Positions 1 to 6,450 of a stretch of 7,368 nucleotides of DNA are shown here, piece by piece (the first letter of the stretch is position 1; each line of letters starts with the position of its first letter). Source of the stretch: an uncultured Ruminococcus sp. (GTDB lineage: Bacteria > Bacillota_A > Clostridia > RUG12999); the NCBI GenBank assembly GCA_902783995.1, contig CACZTG010000339.1, positions 1 through 7,368 of the forward strand, in the 5' to 3' direction. Made by a program: the position numbers and the translations under genes. The notes beneath the pieces were generated by a model, which did no database searches, was not told the DNA's origin, and saw only the letters and a list, made by a program, of their open reading frames with translations.

Positions 1-1264
1 TACCGCTCCAGACATCGTTTACAAATCTGTCTTTAAGCTCCTGCTTTCCTTCAAGCACGGGTGACGGCGTAATCTCATCAATAATTGAAATCTTTACCAT
101 ATTAGCAAAATCCTCCCAGCCCTTTGGCGGGTTTTCAAGCTTAATGCCCTCAATAGCGCTTGCCCTTACAGGAATAGCTACCCCTGCCTGATAAATGCGG
201 CTTGTAAACTCATCACTCTGGAAGAATTTAAGTACCTCAACAATTTTTTTCGCTTTCTTTTCGTCCTTAACGGATTCGGCATTTACAAGATAACTTTTTG
301 ATTGCGTCATTCTCTGAAGATATCTGTTATTTATATCCTCAACGGGAAGCTCGGCTACGCCCCAGTCGATTTTCGCTGGGAATTGGTCGTTCAAAACGCC
401 TACGTCAAACGAAAAGCCAAACTTCATACCTATATTTCCGTCCGCGAAATACGCTCTCGCGGCGTCATTATCAAGCGATTCGGGCGCCGGATAATAGCTG
501 CCGTCCTCTTTAATGCCGAGATACATTTTCATTATCGGAACAAGCTCGGAATAATCATATGTGCCTTTTGTAAAATCATAACCCGTGTTACCGGAGCTGC
601 TCTGCATAAGAGCAACAAGGTCGCCCGCAAACCAGCTTGACCATTTCATCGGAAGTATAATTCCGTACTGTTTCTTTTCGGGATTTGTAAGCTTCTTCGC
701 GTATTCACGAAGCTCATCATAAGTTTTCGGAGGCGTCGGCTCTCCTTTTTCGTCAACAAGACCTGCCGCTTTAAACATATCCTTATTGTAAAGAAGTCCT
801 CTTGTTGTCGCGTAAGCCGGAAGACAATAGGTTTTATCCTTATAGGTGTTTACTTCGCGGCGGATAATGTCCTTGTGAGTGTCAACAAGCTCCTGACCGC
901 CCGGCAAATCCTCAAGCGCGGCAATATAGCCGAGCTCCGCGAATTTCTGCATATCTCCTCCGAAAAGGTCGGGAGCGTCGCCCGTCTGAAGCGCAAGCTC
1001 AATACTTGTAGAGCCGGAATCGCCGGCCTTTATGATATAATCTATCCTTATACCTTTTTCTTTTCCCGTGGTTTCGTTATACTCATTTATAATTTCATCA
1101 TAGACGGTTTTTGAATGTGTATCATTGCTCCATATTGATATTACGTCAATATCCTTGCCGCCGGTCGTGCCTCCGCCGCTGCCGTTACAGCCCGCAAACG
1201 CGCATACGAAAACAGCTGCCGCCGCAGTAAGACCTACCACCCTAAACATCTTTTTCAGTTTCAT
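1..1264 (-). CDS. Extracellular solute-binding lipoprotein (family 1, sugar-type ABC importer), 3' end outside window
   Basis: This is probably the substrate-capturing lipoprotein of an ABC importer, most likely for sugars or oligosaccharides, tethered outside the membrane. The open frame gives 421 codons from the ATG at 1262-1264 to the left edge with no stop, so the C-terminus is missing, probably only a few tens of residues for this family. Residues 1-26 form a lipoprotein signal: basic MKLKK, a hydrophobic stretch, then lipobox F-A-G-Cys26, followed by a Gly/Ser/Thr-rich linker to about residue 37. Family signatures are DAPDLF (97-102), YNKDMFKAAGL (159-169), PKTYDEL (179-185) and FADGNIGMKF (273-282). 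The start is fixed by a perfect AGGAGGA six bases upstream. It is preceded by the response regulator gene but has its own promoter, carrying an element shared with the secreted-protein gene. Permease genes are not visible; they could lie beyond the left edge. Substrate cannot be told from sequence; family assignment is firm. Confidence 0.92.
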   Translation of the reverse strand, partial: MKLKKMFRVVGLTAAAAVFVCAFAGCNGSGGGTTGGKDIDVISIWSNDTHSKTVYDEIINEYNETTGKEKGIRIDYIIKAGDSGSTSIELALQTGDAPDLFGGDMQKFAELGYIAALEDLPGGQELVDTHKDIIRREVNTYKDKTYCLPAYATTRGLLYNKDMFKAAGLVDEKGEPTPPKTYDELREYAKKLTNPEKKQYGIILPMKWSSWFAGDLVALMQSSSGNTGYDFTKGTYDYSELVPIMKMYLGIKEDGSYYPAPESLDNDAARAYFADGNIGMKFGFSFDVGVLNDQFPAKIDWGVAELPVEDINNRYLQRMTQSKSYLVNAESVKDEKKAKKIVEVLKFFQSDEFTSRIYQAGVAIPVRASAIEGIKLENPPKGWEDFANMVKISIIDEITPSPVLEGKQELKDRFVNDVWSG

Positions 1265-1270
1265 AAAAAT

Positions 1271-1277
1271 TCCTCCT
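1271..1277 (-). promoter_or_regulatory. Ribosome binding site of the solute-binding protein gene
   Basis: On the minus strand AGGAGGA lies six bases before the ATG at 1262-1264. It is a near-ideal Shine-Dalgarno sequence, the strongest in the window, and supports high expression and this start codon. Confidence 0.88.
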
Positions 1278-1316
1278 GTTTATAATCTTATTTATTATAC
1301 ATTTTTTCTTATTTAC

Positions 1317-1345
1317 ATTTTATCATAATTCGGATATATTTTAAA
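1317..1345 (-). promoter_or_regulatory. Promoter of the solute-binding protein gene
   Basis: A sigma-A type promoter reads leftwards: -35 TTTAAA (1340-1345), a 17-base spacer, and -10 TAAAAT (1317-1322) preceded by TGA, which makes an extended -10. The predicted transcript starts near 1310 and has a leader of about 45 bases. The -35 is poor (TTTAAA against TTGACA), which fits a promoter that depends on an activator bound next to it. The same geometry recurs upstream of the secreted-protein gene. Assigned by inspection; no transcript data. Confidence 0.7.
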
Positions 1346-1363
1346 GTTGATAATTTGTACACA
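1346..1363 (-). promoter_or_regulatory. Putative operator abutting the -35, copy 1 of a shared element
   Basis: On the minus strand this reads TGTGTACAAATTATCAAC and directly touches the -35 hexamer. It matches the site at 6403-6420 at 15 of 18 bases and sits in exactly the same register relative to the promoter. Both copies contain a TGT-N2-ACA inverted repeat followed by TATCAAC. In this copy the palindrome is longer (TTTGT-N2-ACAAA type). Placement just upstream of a weak -35 suits an activator site. The binding protein is unknown; the neighbouring response regulator is a candidate only by proximity. Confidence 0.6.
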
Positions 1364-1379
1364 AATTTATATAATCCGT

Positions 1380-2075
1380 TCAGCTTTTATTATTTTCCAT
1401 ATACTCAAAAATTTTTAAGCTGTGAAGAAAGTCAAGAAGCTCCTTCATATTGTCATAACCGAATTTTTTTAAAATCCTTGAAGCGAGCGTTCTGACCGTC
1501 GTTTCCTCCACAAATTTTATTTTTGCAATCTCCTTGTATTTTGAACCGTAATAAAGCATCTTTAAAACCTCAAATTCAGACTGTGAGAGCAGCAACAGCT
1601 TATTTATTACAAAAAGCACGCTGTTTTGTCCTTCCGAAATATGTTTTATTTTATTTACAAGTATTTTTGAAGCGTCCCCCGTTAAATTATAATTATTCGC
1701 ATAGACATTTCTTATGGAATCTATAATCTTCTCAACCGAAAGCGATTTTTCAACATAATCGGACGCTCCGTTTATAAATGCTTTAAATACATAATCTTCA
1801 TTTTTAAAGCCTGTAAGCATAATAATTTTTAAATCCGGATTTATTTTATGCAGTTTTTCGATAATGCTTATACCTTCCTCGTTACCCTGACCGCTTCCGA
1901 AACAAATATCAAGCAGCAGAATATCAATTTCCGTATTTTTTACAAGCTTTAAACAGTTTTCGGTATCATGAGCCATTCCGACAAACTCAATATCGTCATA
2001 GCTTCCCAGCAGCTTTTTGTACGATATACAAAGGTCTTTCATATCATCGCAGATAGCCACTTTAATTTTACTCAT
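1380..2075 (-). CDS. NarL/FixJ-family response regulator (REC plus LuxR-type HTH)
   Basis: DNA-binding response regulator of a two-component system, 231 residues, probably phosphorylated by the kinase encoded just upstream. The receiver domain covers about residues 3-122: acidic pocket D10-D11, phosphoacceptor D56 in LLLD, switch T88 in MLTG and conserved K110 in VEKS. The output domain, about 163-215, has the LuxR/GerE pattern LSQSEFEVLKML...KEIA...TTVR...SRILKKFG, somewhat diverged. A start at 2082-2084 would add MQA, but that ATG touches the AAAGGA ribosome binding site with no spacing. The ATG at 2073-2075 lies nine bases beyond that site and overlaps the kinase stop as ATGA, so it is preferred. 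No convincing terminator follows the stop; the 115-base gap holds the next gene's promoter. Targets are unknown. Regulation of the two flanking genes that share an upstream element is a hypothesis. Confidence 0.9.
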   Translation of the reverse strand: MSKIKVAICDDMKDLCISYKKLLGSYDDIEFVGMAHDTENCLKLVKNTEIDILLLDICFGSGQGNEEGISIIEKLHKINPDLKIIMLTGFKNEDYVFKAFINGASDYVEKSLSVEKIIDSIRNVYANNYNLTGDASKILVNKIKHISEGQNSVLFVINKLLLLSQSEFEVLKMLYYGSKYKEIAKIKFVEETTVRTLASRILKKFGYDNMKELLDFLHSLKIFEYMENNKS

Positions 2076-3598
2076 AGCCTGCATTCCTTTCTTTCCGGTA
2101 TCTTATTGTTTGAACCTTTCAGACTAAATAAATTCTTTTTTTCACCATATACGGGAAGTATAATCTGAAAATCGGCATATACGTCTTTTTTACTTTTTAC
2201 GGTTATTGCTCCGTTGTGCCCTTCAATTACACTTTTACAATAAGAAAGTCCTATGCCGCTGCAATTTTTGCTTTTTATATACGAATAAAAAGGTCTGAAA
2301 ATATTTCTCATTTCTTTTTTTGAAATTCCTATACCGTTATCCATAAAATCAATAAGACAATATCTTTCCTTTTTTACAATGCTTATTTTAAGGCTTGGTT
2401 TGTCCCTTTTTGCGGCGTCAAGCGAACTTGCGGCATTAATAATAATATTTTTAAAACATTCGCAAAGTGCCGTTTTGTTACCCAAAACATTTATACAGTC
2501 CTCTGTACATTCAAGCTCGGGAATGTAACCGTATTTCTGTGAAGCAACATTTTTTACACACTCAACAATATTCACAACATCTATTGTGCCCGAAATATCC
2601 GCAAAAAATTTAAGCTTTTCGTTTAATCTTTCAAGATATTTTTCCGCAGAAGCGTAGCACGTTTTAAGCTCTTCCTCCGCCTCTTTGTAATCGCCGTTTT
2701 TTATACTGTTCTCGGCAATTTTAATCTGAAGCGCGACGCTTATAATATTGTTTTTTATTTCATGCAATATGGAATATAGATTGCTGTCGGTTTTTTTTGT
2801 TATCTCCGCTATTCTTTTTGTTTTCGCGGGATTAAGAAACATAAGCGGTTTATAATACCAGATAAGTGAAATAATCACGACAAATACCGGAAGTAAAATA
2901 AGCATTGAAGCAAAGTAACCGTTTACACCCTTTATGCTTTTCGGCAGCCTTGCTATATCCATATTTGTTACCATAATGTTTGAAAGCGTTCCGAAAAAGA
3001 AACCGGCGACAACAAACGTATCGACAAAAACCATACAAATAAGCACTATAATGCTGTATTTTCGGCTGAGACTCACCTTTTCCTTAAATATCGCCACAGT
3101 ATATCTGACTATCGGCATAAGAATATATACCGCCATTATCACAACACTTATATCCGCGGAATGTGTAAATATATAATCCGCAAAAAAACCGTTTTGCCCA
3201 AGCGCATGCCTTAATTCCATCTCCCTGTGAAAACCGGGGTCATTAAGAATCATAAACAGCGCAAGCGGAATAAGAAAAACTATACCCTGAAGTATCTTCC
3301 TGGACTGTCTTGCGAGAAACATCGCCGAACTCAAAAGAAACATACATATTGACATATTAAACATACGACAGATTGTTGAAAGATATATTTTCAGCTTTGA
3401 AACAAAAATATAAATTCTATAGTCGAGTGCAAACGTATATGTATAGGATATTGTCTTTGAGAGATATATTGTACCCGTTATACCTATAAGCACAACCGAA
3501 AACAGCATTACCGACATTGCCTTTCCAATGTCGTTGTTTTTGTTAAAAATGAAAAAAATCACTACAAGCAACAGTAAAAATACAGACACAGCAAACAT
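2072..3598 (-). CDS. Sensor histidine kinase with seven-transmembrane N-terminal sensor region
   Basis: Membrane-bound kinase of 508 residues that should sense an unknown signal and phosphorylate the adjacent response regulator. Seven hydrophobic segments are visible at about 1-18, 26-46, 78-96, 102-118, 148-171, 181-204 and 228-248, resembling seven-transmembrane histidine kinases rather than the usual two-helix type with a large extracellular domain. The cytoplasmic part has the H box LHEIKNN with likely phosphoacceptor H279, then a charged helix rich in Glu and Lys (about 290-332). The HATPase domain follows: N box FKNIIINAA (N384, N388), G1 DNGIGI (420-425), F box FRPF (434-437) and G2 SGIGLSYCK (447-455). 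All catalytic boxes look intact. The HE-x-KN H box and G2 type resemble NtrB/FixL-like kinases; FixL with FixJ is a precedent for pairing with a NarL-type regulator. The gene overlaps the regulator by ATGA. Its start is supported by GGAAGGGAAG upstream. Base composition is visibly AT-richer than that of the flanking secreted-protein and lipoprotein genes. Confidence 0.93.
   Translation of the reverse strand: MFAVSVFLLLLVVIFFIFNKNNDIGKAMSVMLFSVVLIGITGTIYLSKTISYTYTFALDYRIYIFVSKLKIYLSTICRMFNMSICMFLLSSAMFLARQSRKILQGIVFLIPLALFMILNDPGFHREMELRHALGQNGFFADYIFTHSADISVVIMAVYILMPIVRYTVAIFKEKVSLSRKYSIIVLICMVFVDTFVVAGFFFGTLSNIMVTNMDIARLPKSIKGVNGYFASMLILLPVFVVIISLIWYYKPLMFLNPAKTKRIAEITKKTDSNLYSILHEIKNNIISVALQIKIAENSIKNGDYKEAEEELKTCYASAEKYLERLNEKLKFFADISGTIDVVNIVECVKNVASQKYGYIPELECTEDCINVLGNKTALCECFKNIIINAASSLDAAKRDKPSLKISIVKKERYCLIDFMDNGIGISKKEMRNIFRPFYSYIKSKNCSGIGLSYCKSVIEGHNGAITVKSKKDVYADFQIILPVYGEKKNLFSLKGSNNKIPERKECRL
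2085..2091 (-). promoter_or_regulatory. Ribosome binding site of the response regulator gene, inside the kinase 3' end
   Basis: The minus strand reads AAAGGA followed immediately by ATGCAGGCT and then ATG. The first ATG (2082-2084) has zero spacing. The second (2073-2075) has nine bases of spacing and forms the ATGA overlap with the kinase stop, so this site decides the start in favour of the second ATG and implies translational coupling. Confidence 0.7.
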
Positions 3599-3628
3599 AT
3601 CTATTACTTCCCTTCCGTCTTTGTAATC

Positions 3629-3657
3629 ATTTTATCATTTTTTTTAATTTTTTGCAA
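3629..3657 (-). promoter_or_regulatory. Promoter of the two-component operon
   Basis: Reading leftwards: -35 TTGCAA (3652-3657), a 17-base A/T-rich spacer, and -10 TAAAAT (3629-3634) preceded by TGA as an extended -10. The predicted start is near 3622, leaving a leader of about 24 bases. The core layout equals that of the two flanking promoters, but the TGTNNACAAANTATCAAC element is absent upstream of the -35. The operon therefore does not appear to share their control. Confidence 0.65.
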
Positions 3658-3675
3658 TAAAAATATTATTTTTGT

Positions 3676-3722
3676 AAAAAAGCGGCGAAATCGGCTTATT
3701 TTACCGAATTTCGCCGCTTTTT
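3676..3722 (-). terminator. Intrinsic terminator of the secreted multi-domain protein gene
   Basis: A strong hairpin lies nine bases past the stop codon. Arms 3682-3691 and 3708-3717 pair over ten bases (GCGGCGAAAT type), and three further C/G pairs (3692-3694 with 3704-3706) sit beyond a one-base bulge at 3707. The loop is nine bases, 3695-3703. Flanking A/T runs (3676-3681 and 3718-3722) give a U-tract in either direction, so it could act bidirectionally, although no plus-strand gene needs it. It separates the secreted-protein gene from the two-component operon promoter. Confidence 0.9.
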
Positions 3723-3730
3723 AAAAAATG

Positions 3731-6331
3731 TTAGTTTATGCTGTCCGGCTTCTGTAACGGCTTAAACTCATTCCAGAAAAATACCTTATATGTTTTGAAC
3801 GGATTAAAGCCTTCAAATTCAATGCTTTCGCTGCTGCCGTCTCCTACAAACACTCTTTCAAGCACACCTTCATTATATTCGCCCACAAACACGTCTCCGC
3901 TTCCTATGTTCTTATGTCCGTATAAAACTGTAAGCGTGCTGTCGCCGTTTTCGTCATAGCCTACAAAGCTTACGTTGTCAATACTTGCCTGTCTTTCATC
4001 AAACTGTTCCTGAGTTGAGCCCGCAACAGAGTTTTCTGTAAAGCCAAGGGTTGCAACTTCGTGCTCAGGCGCGTTTTCTTCAACGTAAGAAAGCGTTGTA
4101 AACTCATCGCCGTTCGTATAAAGCACAGCTTGGATTAGATTATCCTTCTTTGTTATTTCAACACGCATTTTTACATTTGCAGTACTATTGCCGAATTCCA
4201 TAGAGTAATCGTCAATATCAAGAGTGTCGATAGTACCGTTCATGTTATGCTTATAAAGCGCGAAGCATGGGGTACTGTTGTAACCGCCGTTTATCTGAAC
4301 CATGTAGTAGTCACCGTCACCCGATGTATAATCGAACACTGCGCTGACTCTTGTGGTAGTCTTATTAATTGTAGCATCAAACGAAAGCTTATAGTCTCCG
4401 TTCCAGCCGGTTACTCCCCACTCTCCGAAATCATCAAGAACTTCGTCAATGTCCGGTCTGTAAAGCGTCCAACCGCGGTTAAAGCCCGTATCTATACTTC
4501 TTGACGGTCCGCCCGTCATAAGAAGTGCTCCACCCAAAATCCTTGCTTTAACATTTCCCGAACCGTTTAACGTTTGATAATCGGTGTACCAGTTACCTGC
4601 CGCGTCTATACTCTGATATGTTCCCGCCGTCGGTGTGGGATATGCGGTATCGGCATAAGAGAAGGGCTCGTTAAAGTCAGACGCGCCGTCTTTTACAAAT
4701 TCAACGTATTTTACAAAGCTTACGTTGTCAATCTTTGCAGTTCTGCCATTAAGGTTGCTGCCTGCGGTAGCGAGCTGTGTAAAGCCGAAGGTTGCATGGT
4801 TATTTGCAAACAAGCCTTCCTCCGTATAGCTTACAGAAGATATAAGAGCGCCTGTACCGGCATTATAAACCGCCGCGCTGAGAGTATTGCCTGTTTTACT
4901 GATTACTGTTTTTATATTGACTGTTGCAGCATTTACCATAACCGTGTCATCAGAAGCAACTTCATCACACAATGAACCCTCGTGCCTGTAAAGCTTAAGC
5001 GATGGAGAGGAGCCGTATTGACCTGAAATCTGCACCATTGTATAATCGTCTGAAGTATCGTCATAACCTAACACAACACCGATTCTCGATAATTTTGATG
5101 TCAGCACGCCGTCAAAGGTAAGCGTCCAATCCTCATCTGCCCAGCCGGTAAGTCCCCAGCCGGAATAAGTGCTTGTTACTTCAGGCGTATCGGGTCTGTA
5201 AAGCGTCCATGCCTTGTTAAAGTTGCCGTCCACATTGCCGCCAGGTCCTTTTCCCATTTCAAGCATACCGTCTTCCGAAATTCTCGCAAGACAATTGTTT
5301 GTATTGTTAACAGAACCATACCTTGTAAACCAATTATTGTCCGTATCTACCGCAACATAGCTGTTTGCCGTTACATCAGCGTTTGTCGATGTTGAGCTCG
5401 CGTACTGTGTTTCACTGTAGCTGAAGGTATCACTTGCCGCTGTAACCGTTGTATTCATTTCAGCTAAATTTTCAAACTTAAGAGAACTTATTGTACAGTA
5501 AACAGAATCCGACGAATTTGCTGTACAGAAACCGGCGTATGTATTCGAAGCCGCGGCGCTTAAAGGCGCAGCCGGCGTTACCGATTTTGTATCATTGACA
5601 ACAAAGGATTCATTTCCCTCACTGGCAACTGTCTGTCCATATACATTAACCGTTATACTGTTGTTTCTGATTGTTATTGTCGCTTTTGCGTCTTTCAGAT
5701 AATTAAAATCGGTTGTGCTGACAAAACCCGAACCGACTCTGTCACTTTCCATAAGCTTTGTTTTTGAACCGTTTGTCATCTGATATAATTCCCATATAGC
5801 TCTGCTACTTTCATTTTTCGGTCTGGTAAAATAAAGCGCGTAAAAGCTTGATCTGTCATTTTTATTAATGTTAAAACGGAACATAAGGCCCGACGTTGAA
5901 TTTTCTCTGGTAAAGTCAAAGCTTACCGTATAATTATCGTTAAGATTTGCTAAGCTGTCGGACATATATGCTATAACTCTTTCTCTCGGCATTAATGCAG
6001 ATAAATCGTTGTTAAGCGGTCCGCACATAACAAGCGTTGAATCCTGAATTTTTGCCCTCTCAAGCTGTTCGCCGCCGCCGGCGCCAAATTCATTTCCGCT
6101 CCACCTGTCAACATAGTACCAGTCGCCGTTAAACTGACTTACCTTGTTAACAGCACTTTCTATTATAACGTAATCCTCATTTTGCGTATAGGCTGAAAAA
6201 TCAACCGTCGCAACATCTGCCGTCGGCATAAGGTCTGCCTTATTATAAACCGTTGCCGCAAAAGCTCCGGAGCTTAAAGCAACAAGCATCACAAAAGACA
6301 GAAGCACTGCCATAATCTTTTTGTTTTTCAT
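3731..6331 (-). CDS. Large secreted protein with three tandem concanavalin/LamG-like domains and a C-terminal module
   Basis: A secreted protein of 866 residues with no recognised enzyme domain; likely a surface or extracellular binding protein, perhaps for glycans. Residues are numbered from an in-frame ATG at 6341-6343, four codons before the preferred start. The signal peptide is MKNKK plus a hydrophobic core ending in GAFA (about 5-29). Three beta-sandwich-like units follow: A about 45-293, B about 305-546, C about 558-796. B and C are clear duplicates: FNKAWTLYRPD / FNRGWTLYRPD, GWGLTGW / EWGVTGW, YTMVQI / YYMVQI and KIDNVSFVKY / SIDNVSFVGY, spaced about 250 residues. A is more diverged. 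The IDNVSF strand is typical of LamG-like or DUF1080-like folds. The tail (about 803-870) is a separate module ending KVFFWNEFKPLQKP. No LPXTG, SLH or C-terminal membrane anchor is seen. The preferred start (6329-6331) gives a canonical signal peptide. The gene is monocistronic, with its own promoter and terminator. Confidence 0.85.
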   Translation of the reverse strand: MKNKKIMAVLLSFVMLVALSSGAFAATVYNKADLMPTADVATVDFSAYTQNEDYVIIESAVNKVSQFNGDWYYVDRWSGNEFGAGGGEQLERAKIQDSTLVMCGPLNNDLSALMPRERVIAYMSDSLANLNDNYTVSFDFTRENSTSGLMFRFNINKNDRSSFYALYFTRPKNESSRAIWELYQMTNGSKTKLMESDRVGSGFVSTTDFNYLKDAKATITIRNNSITVNVYGQTVASEGNESFVVNDTKSVTPAAPLSAAASNTYAGFCTANSSDSVYCTISSLKFENLAEMNTTVTAASDTFSYSETQYASSTSTNADVTANSYVAVDTDNNWFTRYGSVNNTNNCLARISEDGMLEMGKGPGGNVDGNFNKAWTLYRPDTPEVTSTYSGWGLTGWADEDWTLTFDGVLTSKLSRIGVVLGYDDTSDDYTMVQISGQYGSSPSLKLYRHEGSLCDEVASDDTVMVNAATVNIKTVISKTGNTLSAAVYNAGTGALISSVSYTEEGLFANNHATFGFTQLATAGSNLNGRTAKIDNVSFVKYVEFVKDGASDFNEPFSYADTAYPTPTAGTYQSIDAAGNWYTDYQTLNGSGNVKARILGGALLMTGGPSRSIDTGFNRGWTLYRPDIDEVLDDFGEWGVTGWNGDYKLSFDATINKTTTRVSAVFDYTSGDGDYYMVQINGGYNSTPCFALYKHNMNGTIDTLDIDDYSMEFGNSTANVKMRVEITKKDNLIQAVLYTNGDEFTTLSYVEENAPEHEVATLGFTENSVAGSTQEQFDERQASIDNVSFVGYDENGDSTLTVLYGHKNIGSGDVFVGEYNEGVLERVFVGDGSSESIEFEGFNPFKTYKVFFWNEFKPLQKPDSIN
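3962..3982. repeat. Direct repeat within the secreted-protein gene, copy 1
   Basis: Twenty-one bases are identical to 4712-4732, 750 bases away. They encode the IDNVSFV-type closing strand of domain C. The perfect nucleotide match amid more diverged flanks points to a domain duplication, or to gene conversion between the domains. Confidence 0.85.
4712..4732. repeat. Direct repeat within the secreted-protein gene, copy 2
   Basis: Identical to 3962-3982 and encodes the matching closing strand of domain B. A second near-repeat pair (about 4455-4485 and 5194-5222), encoding the WTLYRPD segment, has a similar spacing and supports the same duplication. Confidence 0.85.
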
Positions 6332-6343
6332 TTTTATAACCAT

Positions 6344-6349
6344 TCCTTT
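6344..6349 (-). promoter_or_regulatory. Ribosome binding site of the secreted-protein gene
   Basis: The minus strand reads AAAGGA, then ATG at once (6341-6343), then a second in-frame ATG twelve bases beyond the site (6329-6331). Zero spacing makes the first ATG unlikely, and the second yields a standard MKNKK signal peptide. Twelve bases is at the long end, so the start is not certain. Confidence 0.6.
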
Positions 6350-6373
6350 CTTATTAAATATATTTATATATAT

Positions 6374-6402
6374 ATTTTAACACCGTAAGGAACAATTTTC
6401 AA
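6374..6402 (-). promoter_or_regulatory. Promoter of the secreted-protein gene
   Basis: Reading leftwards: -35 TTGAAA (6397-6402), a 17-base spacer, and -10 TAAAAT (6374-6379) preceded by TGT as an extended -10. The predicted start is near 6367, within an A/T-only run (6357-6379) that forms most of the short leader. This is the best-matching promoter in the window. Confidence 0.75.
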
Positions 6403-6420
6403 GTTGATAGTTTGTGGACA
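6403..6420 (-). promoter_or_regulatory. Putative operator abutting the -35, copy 2 of a shared element
   Basis: The minus strand reads TGTCCACAAACTATCAAC, matching 15 of 18 bases of the site at 1346-1363 and touching the -35 in the same register. The TGT-N2-ACA inverted repeat and TATCAAC are kept, while the bases beyond the site (GCGGCTA on the plus strand) do not match the other copy. Conservation therefore stops at the element's edge, as expected for a protein-binding site. Its regulator is unknown. Confidence 0.6.
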
Positions 6421-6450
6421 GCGGCTAAAAATAATTAATAAAGCGAAATA

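Noticed and set aside
302..640. Plus-strand open frame of 112 codons
   Set aside because: Lies antisense within the solute-binding lipoprotein gene, has no ribosome binding site or recognisable domain, and the minus-strand frame carries clear family motifs.
1265..1316. TATAAT at about 1281-1300 considered as an alternative -10 for the lipoprotein gene
   Set aside because: No acceptable -35 lies about 17 bases upstream, whereas the TGA-TAAAAT promoter at 1317-1345 has correct spacing and is mirrored at two other genes.
875..1328. Plus-strand open frames at 875-1114 and 1125-1328
   Set aside because: Antisense to the lipoprotein gene and its leader; low-complexity or unrecognisable proteins with no ribosome binding site.
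1354..1368. TTTGT-ACACAAA-type palindrome after the response regulator stop, considered as a terminator
   Set aside because: Short, A/T-rich stem with almost no loop and no following U-tract; it coincides with the shared promoter element and fits better as part of a binding site.
4574..4975. Plus-strand open frame of 133 codons rich in Cys, Ile and Arg
   Set aside because: Antisense shadow of the secreted-protein gene; composition reflects the complement of its codons and no start signal is present.
6357..6379. Alternating A/T run considered as a tandem repeat or origin-like element
   Set aside because: It covers the -10 region and leader of a promoter, has no repeat unit of note and no DnaA-box cluster nearby.
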